Shown here piece after piece: positions 1 through 13,300 of a DNA stretch of 64,000 nt. A model generated the notes under the pieces. It saw only the letters and a list, made by a program, of their open reading frames with translations, did not search any database and was not told the origin of the DNA. The stretch comes from Lagopus muta. Taxonomy: Eukaryota > Chordata > Aves > Galliformes > Phasianidae. The number at the start of each line of letters is the position of its first letter. Within the stretch, counting starts at the first letter, position 1. The stretch spans positions 75,216,134 to 75,280,133 of the forward strand of contig NC_064435.1 in NCBI RefSeq assembly GCF_023343835.1, in the 5' to 3' direction. Both the position numbers and the translations under genes were made by a program.

Positions 1-3000
1 GTCTACTAAAATTAATTGAATCATCTGTTCACCTCAGTTTAAAGTTATGTATCAGAATCACATTTGACCTCTTTGCAGTAAGGTGTCAATCGTGAGAGTG
101 TAACAGAAGAAAAAAAAACAACAAAATTTTGATCAAACATTCAAAGAGCTTATCTGGAGAGAAGGACGAAATATCTTCCTACTGAATCTTTTAAAATAGT
201 CCTGCTTTTCAGTAGGAATATTCCCTGAAGTATCAGGCAGTGTCTGTGTTTGTCAGAATTTTGATCAACATTGTAGATTCTTTTTAGTAATCTTTCTTGC
301 CATAATACTTGGTTGGTTTACTTCACATTCATAATAGTTGCCTAAGTGACAAAATATCTGAAAATTTTCAGTAAGTGCTATTGTCTTTTTTATCATTTTA
401 CTAGTAACAATCAAAATGGAATATGTTATACCTTCCAGCTCTTGTTTAACAGTATGGCAGGGTGATCAGAATTATTCTTGAATGATCAAAAGAAAATAAA
501 ATTTCATTCTTATGGATTAAGATTCAAATGTATTTTGATCAATGAAAAGTATGTTGATGGCAATTATATGGTCTAATTAGTTCATGCAGATGCCATATCC
601 AAATGGTATGGTATGTATCTGTGAATAACAATATTGCGTTGCTTCTACTGTTTTAAATTCACAGATAAGAAAATAAAAGAAATCCATGTTTTGCTTTCAT
701 TTCCTCATGTACTGTATTTTTCCTTTATCTGTGCAAAGACAAAAAAAAAAAAAGTGCATGTAGTCTCTGAACCTTTCAAGCAGCATAAATTTTCATGATA
801 GGCATTGATATTTTAACTCTTCTAGACAAACTGAAAACAGAAACTCAGGTTCTTATTTGCAAGCTAACTGAATTAATATTGATTTTAAAAATGTGTCCTT
901 AAAATAAATATGTCTATATTTTATTATTGAGAACATAGTAAACCTGACATTCTAGTTTAGGGCAAGAAACTTCTTCCAATACATAAAATCTTTTAAACTC
1001 TATGTTTACCACTTCATACTGTAAAAAATATTTTCTTAGTGGCAACTATATACATGCAGTATTCCACCCCAACTACGCTGATGCCCAAAAATATTCAGAT
1101 TTTTACATCTCAAGTTTGCTGGGTTTGTGTTCTTTTTTGTTTATTTTGTTTGGTTTGCTTTTTTTTTTTTTTTTTAAATCAAAGGTGGTAACAGAACATG
1201 CAACTTTATTTTAAAGTTTTCCAGAGATCTAGGTCACAACAGCTTAAACCTAAAAACTCATATATCCTTCAAACACTCTTCAAAATGCTCTTCTAAATAC
1301 CAATTATGCTGTATTCTAAAAAAGGTGTCAGATCTTAAATGTTCCTCCTGAAGCTATAATTCAGCTACACTATAGAGCTTTCATATTTTTTTTAGTATTT
1401 TACTATCTGCATCATCATTTTGAAAAAACATAGAGATAACTATAATATATCCTACTGTGCTGTAGGGCACAAGTAGGCAAATTCAAGACTGCAATGAATC
1501 ATTTCTAAATACCTTTGTGGTTGGAAATTTCAGGCAAAAACAAATGATTACTTCATATAACATTTATACTTAGAGTTATGTTCCCTTGTTGGGTACAGAA
1601 GTAAAGAGAGAAGGAAAAACTCTGTTCTCATCTTCCAATTACATGATACAGAGGCTGAGGACAGCCCTTGGAGGCATATTAATCATCTCTTGAATTGATA
1701 CTTAGCTAAAGGACCAAATGATATTTTTCAAACTAACACTGTGGGGTCTTTTTGTTGTTGTTGTTTTGCTTTTTTTTTGCTGTTTTGTTTTTTTTTTATT
1801 TTTAAGCTGTATAATGATTTAAAGGTCAATTAAATGAAAAGTGTCATTTTCATTTGCTTTATTGACTATTAATAATGAAAAGATCTACCTCTAGTGTATT
1901 TAAGACAAAATAATGCTTCCAGTGCCTGATAGTAGATTTAATCTATTTATTTGACTACATAGTTTTCTTGGAATCCTCTGTTCTCAACAAGAATATGATT
2001 ATTACAGTGTCTATCGTGAATCTTGGTGATAATCTTTTACATTATCTGCACTCCTTTAAGGCAGGTATGAACAAAATGCTTCACTAGCAGGCCTATTCTG
2101 TCATCTGTCAGATAGCTCTGAGCAGGATGCAATGATACCTGCTTCGCTTAAATGATTGCTAATTAAATGGTCTGATTTGTGCCCTAGAGAACTTATGTCA
2201 TGACAACCTGATAGTTGCAACCTGATAGATGCAACTCTACTAGCCTTCTTCCCCTCTAAAATCTATAGGCAGTGTGTGTTTTTAAACCACAGATGGCAGC
2301 CAAATTATCTGTAGAAGGAAAACTTTGCAAGAAAGAGGGCAAATAGCCTTTTTGACGAAGCCTAATGCTTTTTGGAGAAAAGCAGGAAAGTACAATCATT
2401 TATCACAATAGGTTTCCTTGTTTGTATTGACTCTTATAAATGAAAATATCTCTTTTATCCATGATTTACTATTTCATTTTCAGGTAATTCTTATTGACAA
2501 ACCTTTTTTTTTTTCTTTTTTTTTCTTGTTCAATTCTTATTCAATATCTTTCCAAAAAATGTAACACTAATAGGTCATGTAAACATGTGTCTTGATAAGG
2601 TCACATGCTACAAATGCTTCTTTTACAGACAGTAGCTGAAGGCTGAAAATTGTTTCAAACTGACCTTGCTCAAAAACAAGGCCCAAAAATGTCTAAATTA
2701 AAACAAACAGACAGTGTTCAGTGCTTTGACAGAGAAACTACAAATATGTTCATAACAGTTCTTACCATACATTATCACCCATGGAAAAAGGAAAACTTAG
2801 AAAAGCAAACATTTGGAAAGTGGAATGCTCTGTCTGAGGAGATGAATACAATGTACAGAAGCAAAACCAAAATAACTGTTCTACAAAATTTTGTGGTCAA
2901 AAACTGGTTTAGCATAAATTCATACACGGCATGTGAGACATGAATTGTAATTTAGATAAATAGCCCACAAACTGTGAACAGAAAGCAAGAGAAGACTTGT

Positions 3001-3562
3001 AATGAAAACAAGAGATATACCTTGAAAGTGGGGAAAACATTTTTTAAGATATCATCAATGGTTTTGTTAATAAAAGCACAAAACTATTACAAATCAGTTA
3101 GATATTCATGCTTGCAGAGGTAGATACAAAAAATATACTTTATAAGGAATTGTTTTATCTGCAGTTCCTGAACTTTTTTTTAGAATCACCAAAAATTTTT
3201 CATGTGTGTACATTTGAAATATGAACTGCCTTTTAAGTTTTTAACACACAATTAGTCTTGGAAAGGGATAAAAGTTACCATTTACACTGCATGTACTGAA
3301 TAAATACCATTGTCATTATTAACTTACAAATACCCAGGTTCAATAGAGAATTACTTTGGCGGTTATAAGGGTACTGTACCATTTAATATACAGCTTTTAC
3401 TTTGACAGCTATAACTGTGGCTAATTTCCAGTGATTAGATTTTAAAGTAAGTAAAATATATATTTAATATACTATATAAAATATAAAAATATATACCTAA
3501 TATACCTAAAATATACCTATATGCTTAAAAGGTACTCATTAATTAAGACAGGAATAGAATGA
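1..3562. other. Gene-free AT-rich intergenic DNA
   Basis: No gene, RNA or recognised transposon. T and A runs occur at about 738-753, 1159-1175 and 1771-1799. A 97-codon open frame at 2650-2943 (+) begins with TTG, has no domain I recognise and no splice or promoter context, so I treat it as chance. Confidence 0.6.
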
Positions 3563-3672
3563 TGATAGAACCATAGAATCATAGAATCACTCAGGTTGGA
3601 AAAGACCTTAAAGATCATCGAGTCCAACCACAACCTAACCACGCTACCCTAACTCTAACAACCCTCCATCAC
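3563..3672 (-). mobile_element. CR1 LINE fragment (3' end)
   Basis: The segment begins with the tandem ATAGAATCATAGAATCA pattern that is the reverse complement of the CR1 3' terminus. It continues into the conserved segment around GGTTGGAAAAGACCTTAAAG and GAGTCCAACC. It is a short, diverged, 5'-truncated copy in minus orientation, about 110 bp. Confidence 0.88.
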
Positions 3673-6600
3673 AAGCAATATTTCATTCTTCTGCAAATGA
3701 AACTGTAACAATTGTCAAAGTAGCTAGCAATTGTTATTTCACTGAGATATAGTCAAAATCAAATGGAAAAAGTAATGCTTTTTATTTTTAATAATTCTAA
3801 GTTTGGGGAACAGTTTTAAAAAATTCTGTTGGCAAGTCTAAAAGAAAATATTCTGTAAAAAAGTGTATAAAGTTTATATTTTTGAAAATGAATTTTGATT
3901 AATTATTAAATGGTTCCCAAACTTATCTTTTTCAGGATGAGAAAACATGCTGGCAGAGATAATTATTTTTCATTACAATATTGTTGGAATTAGATTTCAG
4001 ATTCTAATCCAAGGGGTCAGTAACATCTTCATCTTCATCATCTTCAACTGGGAGAAGATATTGTAAGGTCTTTATCTCTGAATTTCAACAAAGAAAGAAA
4101 ATCTATTTGTAATTATAATGGTAAAGAGCCATGAATTTAGAAGCCATGGAAACTAATGTAAGCACAAACTAATTTGATTTACTTAGCATGATGATTAAGT
4201 GGTGTGCTCAGGAACAGGACAAGGTTTAAAAATTTCTAAGGATGGCTGGCAGAGAGGTAAGAATAGTCTGTTTTGCCATGTAGCATGGAGAAATGGGAAT
4301 GCGTTTAACATGTTGCAGTGAAAGTAAAGGTTGTATACTAAAAGAATATTTCCAACACTCTTCTAGTGAGTAAAAGAAGTATGCACAGGTGCCTGTGGTA
4401 GTTAAAATTCACATTTGGCATCTATGAAAATTCCATTCATTATTACTATACAAACTTCCTGTGAAACCTTATAAAAAAACACTTCATGTCATTCTCAGAG
4501 AACAGAAAAATAGATACAATTTCTGTATAATTCATTTTTGAAACTAATTTATTCAGTGTACTACTTGTTAAATGAGCAGTATTACTGAAAAAGGTATTTC
4601 ATGAGAAGCAGTAATTTCAGCAAAGAATTCCAATGAATGTTTCCTCCAGAACATAACTGATGACTTTGTAGAAGTCCTTGTTCTTGTTTACAGTTACTGG
4701 AGAAATCTTTATGCATGAGCCTAAATATATTTATTTCAGTAGTGTCTTGCCAGACATTTAGGTCATTAACACTCACATCCATATTCTGGACCATCTTAGC
4801 CTGGATGTTTTCCAGTGGTCACATACAGTGTAGTCCTTCAGAAACTGGTGTTGACATAATACAGGAGACAATGAGTTGTAAGCACTGAAAGAATGGATAA
4901 CCCTGTGTGAAAGACACTAGGAAGTTCTCAAGCTGGCTTCATAGTGAAATAAAACATGTACTGTAAAGTCTGAGTAAATCAAAAGTCCCTAGCAAACCTT
5001 ATGTAGAACATAAGACTACAGTACCTGTAATGAATACTGGTTCTTCTTAATTTCACAAGAAACATCTGCCTGTAGCATCAAATGAGTTCTTCTATTCACC
5101 ATTTTCATTATCTCATCATTCCAGTTGTCTATAAAATTGAATTATAGATGTGCAATATAAATAGCCTCCAAACTCTTGATTTTTCCCGCTCTTTAGCTAC
5201 ACAGATCTACTAAGAGGAATGCTTCATTCTTAAAGTCAGTTGCAGAATACATTAATCTTATAGGTAATTTCACTGATTCCACTTTTGAACATACCTACCT
5301 GCTCTTTATGGATCCCATTCAATAAAAATGAACATTGCATTTTTCTTCTGAGTCAGAGGATATGAATATTACAAGTTATGAATTGTAAATCTGATATAAA
5401 GGCTAAATCAATCTTGTTACTAAGTGAATTCGTGTCAGGTGTATTATTTATTTAATGAAGTAATTAATTATAAAAGATCACTCTAAGTTTTACATTTATG
5501 TTGGTATCTGGGATTTCTTGAATCCAAGATTGTATATTTTTTTCACCGCATTGTAAAAATCTTAGAATTTGAAAGATGCATGCAATTGATGCAATGTCTT
5601 TGGAATACATATATTTTTAGATTTTTTCACATTCTATCATACTGGTTTTGTACAGCTTTCATTGATATACTGCTTGTTGCACCCTTGTTCCTTTTGAGAG
5701 TGCAAACATTTCAAATATATTTTGAAGTTGGCTGATTATGGAACATAATTCCATATTCTGTCAGGCCTCTATGTTTAAGCCAGCTTTATAGCACTAAGCC
5801 ATTGGCTCAAATCACTAGAAAGTTAGTCATCTACAACAAGCTTTAACAGTAGCATTGTTACACAGCTACAGTTCATGCACTTCTATTGTTGGTCGCTGAG
5901 AGCGGAACATCTCGTATTGTACAAAAATTTCATTCTTTCGTACACCATTGTTATTCACTATAATTCTCTTCACTGCTAGAGATCTTACTGAGCAACACTG
6001 AATTAAAATTACTTAATTGGTATGATGCTGATTACAATATTCTAGCCTCTATTCTTCTTTTAAATGTTTTGTTATTTTTTTGCTGTCAGAGTTCTGGGTG
6101 AAGCCTACTTCACCTGAGTATCCTTCCTTTACCCTTGAAAGAAATACAAGAGCAGAGAGTTAAGGCATTTTCTTTTTGTGTGAATTTTTCTCAGGAGGTG
6201 CCTATTGACATAAAGAGAGCATGTAATCAGCATTCTATTTCTTTTTTTCCATACAAGAAATCACAGAACATTCCAGAACAAGGTTAAATTTTAAAAGATT
6301 CTACATGTACAACACATAACAAAGTACTATGTTGCTAGCTAGTTTAGCTACACAAGATAAAATTTATCACTGATAACAAAATGTTGTTTAATATTATGTT
6401 TAACAAACATTGATGAAATGAGAATATCTGACATTAAAATGGTAAGATGTTGATGGGAATCTGAATTTTAACTTGCCAGTGGTACAGTAGAAAATAGATC
6501 AACAGCTCTTTTGGTTGGGTCACACACTATTTGAAAGCAAATGCAAAACAAAACCCTCCAACGGCATGGCAGTCTAAGCAAATAGATAAGTAAAAAGGTA

Positions 6601-8940
6601 ACTGAGCATAAACTGAAAATACTTGTGCTTAATGAAAACTGAAATAAAAAGTTAAATTTATCTCAGAGATCATTTTGCAAAAGGAAAAAAAAAAACAAAA
6701 AACAAATCTTAAAATACCTTAAGATAGTATGCAGTGCAGTTGGAATTTGGAGGAAAAAATAATCTTCATTTATTATAAATTTGTTACCTATCTCAAGATA
6801 AAGATAGATAAGATACTTTTTTGATTGTGCCAAAAGATAGATATTTGGCAGTAGAATTTTGGACAAAGGTCGACCTCTTTGGAGAAATTAACCATATTCT
6901 GTGTGTTATTCTAATCTCTCTGCTATGCTTAGTTTCATATAGTTTCTACACACTGTTGCTATTGATGCTATCTTTTCTGAAATGCAAATGAACCATGTAT
7001 TTGTCTTTAGTTTCAAGTTCTCCAGTAAAAACTTAAATAGGTTGATTATAAATAAAAAAGAAACAAAATTTACCCATACTGCTCAACATAATGATAAAAC
7101 AAACTTGATACATAATGATATGTAAATGCAGATGAGCAGTCCTCCATGCCTACTTCAATCATCTCAAGTCTTTGGCCTATTGGATAGGACACTGATAACT
7201 AAGGCACAAAATGTTTTAAGCTGTATATAAAAATAAGTATAATAAATTATTCTTTTTGACCTGGCAATGTAACATGTTATTCTATCTTTTTAAATGTTTT
7301 TGTTGTCTAGTGAATGAAGGTAAATGATGAATTTAACAATACATAAAGTATCTTGCAGTTTCCTTCATTTTTAACCTATAACGTTGGAAATGTTTCCATT
7401 CCATGTCTTCAAAAAATTCACAAGAGATTTATTCTAGCTTATATTTTCAAAAACTGAAAATCAACATGCAATGTATTTTTGATAGAGGAAGGGATTTCAG
7501 AATATATGAAATACCTTTTTAACCTGTCTCAGCAGTTTCATGAATTTAACATATTTTTGCAGCTTTCTATGTCTTTCCTTCCTGCATTTCATATCTTTGT
7601 TGATATCAGTTGATATCAGTTGAGTAGATGATGACAAAATGCAAAGTTCTGTTTATAAATTCTGATTAGAATGATTGGTGTTTTGGATGAATCTATACAA
7701 AAGTGATATTTCTAATTTGCATAGGGAGCTTTAGTTTCTCTGCTATATTTTTTAGCCCGGGCTTTACAAGCAGGTCAGGAAGGGGATCATTCAGAACTAG
7801 TAGCAGAGGGTAATTGCTTTAAAGGCTGCTGCCTTGGAGTTACTCTAACCATAAATGAAGCTGGCTTCATTTAAAGAAAACTGGTTTGTTAAAGGTGGAG
7901 TGTTGGCAAATTGATTAGTTTCAGTAATGATTCCAAGCACGTTTCCTATCAAACAGATGAAAGAAAGCGGAAAGGAATGGAAGTGGAGCTATTTTATTTT
8001 CAGTCATGTTCAGCAGCTGCATAGCTGAAGAAGACCCTCTGCATCCAAAATTAGAGATGGGAGAGATCTCTATAATAGTGTCAAAACCAGTACATACACT
8101 GCAGAGCAGGAGGGCCTTTGTCATGAAAGGGTCTCACACTTCTATTGGACAAAAGAGAATAAACATATTGCATTCCTCAGTAGCAACCCATCAAACAACT
8201 ACTCAGTCATAGTTATCCCACTAATCTTTTAACTTCATTCACTAGGTCTCTGGGTAAAAGTAGTTGGATGCTCAGTTTGGATGAGCCAAAGTGTTGATGT
8301 GTATGTTGAAAGTCTGATATCTTAGTTTTTTGAAGGCACTTATTCATTGTCCTATGCTTAATAATTTTTAAATCTTCCAAATAACTTATTTTTTCCCCTG
8401 CATATTTTCCATTCCCTCTTGCAGCTAGCCTCACTATTAGTTCTCCCCTTTATCTGTCTCCTCATTAGACCTCCTGTTACTCTGGGATCTGCAGACCAGT
8501 ATACACCAAACATGTCATTAGCTGAGCAAGTGAAACATCTCAATCCCAGAATAAGTGTAATTTGCATTGACTCATCATATAGTGAGTAGTCAAATTAAGC
8601 ATATGGTAAGTGAGCAAGAGATATTTCAGTAGGAAATACAGCTGACAGGGGGAGATGAAATAATCTTCGAAAGGAAGTTACAATCTATTATCCACTCATC
8701 TCAGTTTTTCCATCATCTGAAACTGTAGGATCAAATTTATAGTTGAAGTTACTGTTTGCCTTCCCAGTGTTGCGATAAAAATGAGTGATTCGTTCTACTT
8801 TAGGTGACAGATTTGTCCAAAATTAAAGTTTTGGGGATGACTGTTGGAACCTGCATGGAATGTGAAATATACACGTCTTCTCTGTCTGTTACATGAAACT
8901 CTTTTTCATTTTAGTGAATGGATATAGCTTAGTGATTATA
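3673..8940. other. Gene-free AT-rich intergenic DNA
   Basis: No coding gene or transposon recognised. A short CpG-bearing palindromic patch lies at about 5889-5950. A POU octamer ATGCAAAT lies at 6982-6989. A locally less AT-rich, non-repetitive stretch lies at about 7740-8000. The overlapping open frames at 7921-8567 occur on both strands, are short and show no family resemblance. Confidence 0.55.
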
Positions 8941-9513
8941 CAAGGGCTGCTCTGAAAGTAATACCTCCTATCAACTATATTGGCCCACAATGTCAGAGGT
9001 GGACGTTGGTGGTATGGCAGAAAAAATTGAACTTTCCTATAAATACTTTGTTCCATTTCGTTGTCATGTGACAGATGGCAGCAGAAGGGCAGTGACAGAA
9101 TGGCATCTGACATAGGAGGGCTTATGAGTCAAAGGCGTGTCACTGGATTTCTCCATGTGTAAAAAATTCGAGGTCGATGCACCCATCGACATTCATGGAG
9201 CTTTGCCAAACATTTACAGTGATCAAACAGTGGATGTGAGCACACTGAGATGGTGGGTGGCATGTTTCAGCAGTGGGACAGGACCATGAAAAATATACAG
9301 CACTGTGAATTGCCATGTAAGTTTTTATGAGCATGGCATGCAGGATCTTGTTCATTACTGGCAAAAATGCATAGCTAATCATGGTGGCTATGTTGAAAAA
9401 TAATGTTTTGTAAGGAAAAATTTGCTCTATCAAATACTGTTAATGTGTTCTTTATGTCTCTTCTGGTTTCCATGGAAATAAATAGGAAGTATTAGCAAAA
9501 CTTATGGAGCAAA
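8941..9513 (+). mobile_element. Mariner-type DNA transposon, internally deleted copy 1
   Basis: The left end CAAGGGCTGCTCTGAAAGTA follows a TA dinucleotide (8939-8940). The right end near 9513, read in reverse, starts TTGCTCCATAAG and includes TTCCTATTTATTTCCATGG, pairing with the left terminal repeat and with the other copies. From 9100 the plus strand encodes the start of a mariner transposase: GFLHV, then after a stop and frame change VDAPIDIHGALPNIYSDQTV and STLRWWVACFSSGT (helix-turn-helix region). This runs almost directly into a C-terminal remnant YEHGMQDLVHYWQKCIANHG ending VEK. The catalytic middle is missing, so the copy cannot code for an active enzyme. It resembles the chicken Galluhop/mariner group as I recall it. 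Confidence 0.8.
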
Positions 9514-9769
9514 CTCCATTCAATCACTACATCTATTGTTTTATTTAGCTTAAAAAGTTATTTCATATAGTTTCAAGGATTGGTAATTAGAAATTATAGA
9601 ACACACATTTGTCATGTGTAGTTGTAGAGTTAATATACAAAACTCCCAAGGCTTGTAGTTGAAGATACAGTAAATAAAAGTTCAGAGGAATAAAAATGTC
9701 AGTTCTACTTTTTCCTTATTCTGATCTGAGTTTGTGGTGAGTTCACCCTGGTCTGATCTTTTATAACTT

Positions 9770-10018
9770 AGAACAAAATCATATGATATAGGTTACCCCT
9801 TCAGCCAATTTATGTCAGCTGTTCCAGCTCTGTCTCCTCCCAGACTCTTGCTCATCCTCACCTTATCTGTGGTGAAGTGAGCAGACAGATAGATACCCTT
9901 GATGCTGTGCAAGTACTATTGAGACAACAGGCTGGTAAGTTATTAGCACAGTTTTAGTAACAAACACAAAACAGAAGAGTATGGACTACTATGAAGGTTA
10001 ACTTCATCCCAGCCAGAC
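9770..10018 (-). mobile_element. Degenerate ERVL-type LTR piece
   Basis: The segment resembles, in antisense, the first half of the common avian ERVL-type long terminal repeat. Matching blocks include GTCAGCTGTTCCAGCTCTGT, the CTTGATGCTGTGCAAGTACT block, and the terminal ACTACTATGAAGGTTAACTT followed by CATCCCAGCCAGA. It is heavily diverged, with no paired LTR or retroviral gene nearby. The call rests on remembered repeat motifs and needs a repeat-library search. Confidence 0.6.
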
Positions 10019-10059
10019 CCTACATAGGGTGCTTAGTAGCTTGGGTTGCTAAAACTTAT

Positions 10060-10330
10060 TTCAGTGAAAGTCCTAGGTGGGCTCTGGTAGGCATGCATTT
10101 GTGAATCTGTTTCAGTGAAAGAGAGGGCTCTGACGGGAAAACTTTAACTCTGGTAAATGACTGCATACAGTCCTTTAGATACTAACCATTAGCTATGTCT
10201 GGGACTTAGACTGGGTCTAGTTGCATCCAGACTCCTCACTGACCAGGAGTTTAGGAAGCAAAAGGGTCCTACTGAGTCTCGTGACCCAAAGGGAGGGCTT
10301 CTTCAATGAGCTGCACGTCAGACTTGTACC
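10060..10330 (+). repeat. Unclassified dispersed repeat, partner of 18410-18670
   Basis: This segment is similar in inverted orientation to 18410-18670. The best shared block is CATTTGTGAATCTGTTTCAG with flanking GTGAAAGTCCT and AGGGCTCTGA. Weaker similarity continues through GGAGTTTAG. The family is not recognised. It directly follows the LTR piece ending at about 10018, so it could be ERV internal sequence. Confidence 0.6.
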
Positions 10331-13300
10331 CATATGTGACACATTCTTTGGGAGAGATTTTGTGTTATGGGAATAAGGACTAAAATTGAAAAATCAGAGC
10401 AGGATGATCTCTTGTAGCCACTGAAACCTACTGTTTCACAGGGAATGTATATTCAGATAGGGCAGATGGGAACATTTCTAGAAGCATCTGTTCCCCATCA
10501 TTCTTCTACACAGCAACCCAGATGCTGTTGACAACTTGTATGTAAATCATGCTGACAGTTTGTTCAATGTCTTTCATGCTGCGACTAAGGTTCTGGTTGC
10601 ACCATCTATCAGATAGAGAAGATATTTCAGACCTGCAAGAGTGGCTCCAACTGTTTTGTTGGCCAACTATGGAAATCATTAAATCTGTCTAAAAGTTTAT
10701 CTAACTAGAATTTACCTTTATATTGCAGAAATAATTTTTACCTCTTTCCCTGATATTTTTATGAAGAGGAACATTAGATCTTAAATGGTACACAGACCAG
10801 AAAAAGCCTAAATTGCTTTCTGTGATTGTTTTTAGCCCAATTTTTTAGTGACATTAGCAGACATTTCTCTGATCTTGTGTTTTAAAACTACCTTCATCTC
10901 AAGGATGTGACATGCAAGGGGAATTTATGCATGTATTATTGTATGAATGCCAGGTTTTTTAGTTTTCAAGTGCTTCCTATAACATCTTCATATACATAGA
11001 AAGTTGATTTATACCCCATATCAGATTTAAGTCTACATCTTTCTAATTCTGTACTTTAAATGAAGTGAAAAGATTTTGAAAGAGTATTAAGGAGGATGAG
11101 GAAAAATATCTGATGTTTCTTTAATTCATAATGTTCTCCAAATAACAAACTAAAATGCTGACATTTAATAGAATAGTATAGTGTTGTTATACATGGTTTA
11201 AGTGTCTTCTCTGCAGTGAACTAAAAAAACATACACCTTTATGTGGAATTATATCCTACTTCAAGATGATTGAGTAGTACAGATATATTAGAGGGAAAGT
11301 ACTGCATAGCTCTTATGTGGCAATTAAGAGAAAGCTTGCTGGTTAGAATTATGATGTATGTAGACTATGCAGTGGATGTGATTGAGGGTAGGATACCCAT
11401 GGTAAAATGTTAATGAAAATAAGTTTCATCAGTATGCTGAAAGAATCAAAACAAGATATTATATAATGAATTCTGAGTGCTTCTTGAGAGGTACTGAATT
11501 TACTCCTCTAAGTTTGTGTAATCTTTGTTGTTTTAATATTCTGAATACATTCCAAGAACATTTAGAGGATTGGAGAACATCATACAGAAGCTAACAACCT
11601 AATGTCCATACATTGTAAATATATCTAATAACACAAGTTCTTCTGGTCATGTGTATGCCTTTGTTATCATTCTGTGCTGTTACCTATATGAGTGTAATGA
11701 ATGCAATCTGATCTAAAAAAAAATAAATCCAAAATCCCTTTTTACTACTTCACAAGTTATTTTTATAAGCTCTAATTTTTTATCACCAAATACATAGAAA
11801 TTATAATTTGATGCCCATGGCTTGCATTGTTCCAGGGTTTTTTAAATCACTTCAGTAGAGATTTACTTTAAGAAATTACTTCAGAATTGCAATAGCACAA
11901 TGGGAAAACAATTTGGTGTGGAATTTTTTTTTTTTTTTTTTTTTTTGTACTTTTGTGTCTTTTTGTTATTTTTCCTTAATGCATCTCAATTCATGAAGAG
12001 AGTTCTCCCAGTCATTCAGAAATAAATTTATTCAGAAGGTCAGGCAAAGTAATTGCAATGGTAACATAGTCTTGAAAATTTTACTCCAGTATCTTTATAG
12101 AATGCACATATCTTGGAGTGTAATATGTTTTAGAAATAGACTCTGTGCTTTTTTAAAAACCTACTACTTTTTGTAATAAAAAAAGTGAAAAATGCACTGT
12201 GCTTTTCCTCCAAAGTTTTCTAGCTTTAGTTTGGTTGTGTTTTTTTTTCCCCCTACTACTAAGAATATATCTGTTGTAATCAATGACCGTTGTTCTAACT
12301 GATTTGTAATGTGTTCTCAATACATTTTAATAACAAAAGTAGAAATAATAACAGGATACTTATTTTGAAGTGCTGCTACACCATTTCTTTCTACTATAAT
12401 GTAAAATATTACTGTACTTGTTAATTCTACAATCAATAACAATTTGGATTCCAAGATGCAAGCACCTTAGAAGTTAAAATCAAACACTTCATACTTCATT
12501 ACCTTTTAAAAATAAATGTATCCTTTTAATAGAACATTTCACAATTTCCAAGCATGATATGTAAATGTAAGAAGATATGCAACATACTCAGCATAATATG
12601 TAATTGCAAGAAGATATAGAACATACTCTTGGGACATAAGGTTAATGAAATATTATAGCTGTACAACTGACTAATCTGTATTATGTGCATTATAGGGAAC
12701 CACATACAGGATCTGTACTCTGTATAGAACTCTGAAAACATTTTTTTGAAATTAAGACAACACGAGTTTTTATGCTTCCAGCTCCAATCAGAAGTAACAC
12801 TTAAATGATAATAGTCTCAGCAATCCTAAAATTTAAATTTCAGAGAAGATTGAAAATAAACCATAAGGTGTACTGAATCCATTGAATTACAAGAGCTATT
12901 TAAAGCATGCTACGTATTCCATTTTTGCTAAATGATATAGTCTGCAATGCAATAAAAGCATTATTCCACTGAAAAATATAGAAAGTGGAGTAAACATATT
13001 GCATTCCGGACATATATGCTTTTGAGAACTAAAATTTATGTAATCTAGACTGTAGGTCTTGGCCCTACAAAAATCAATGTAGTTAAGAAAACATATTCAA
13101 AAGCATATAAACATACAAAAAAAAAAAAAAAAAAAGAGACTTTAGATTCCATGCAGGTAGAGGCGGTTAAATTTTTACTTTGTTGTCATATTCCATTTCT
13201 GAAAAGAGCTTGTTAATTTTCATTATTTTCTTACCAAATACATTTTTTCCGTCCTTCCTTCTAAAAGTACTACTCAACATAAAAAATAGTAGAAATACAG

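Noticed and set aside
2650..2943. Plus-strand 97-codon frame
   Set aside because: It starts with TTG, has no family resemblance, and no transcript signal is visible.
9140..9433. Minus-strand 97-codon frame
   Set aside because: It is antisense to the mariner transposase remnants on the plus strand.
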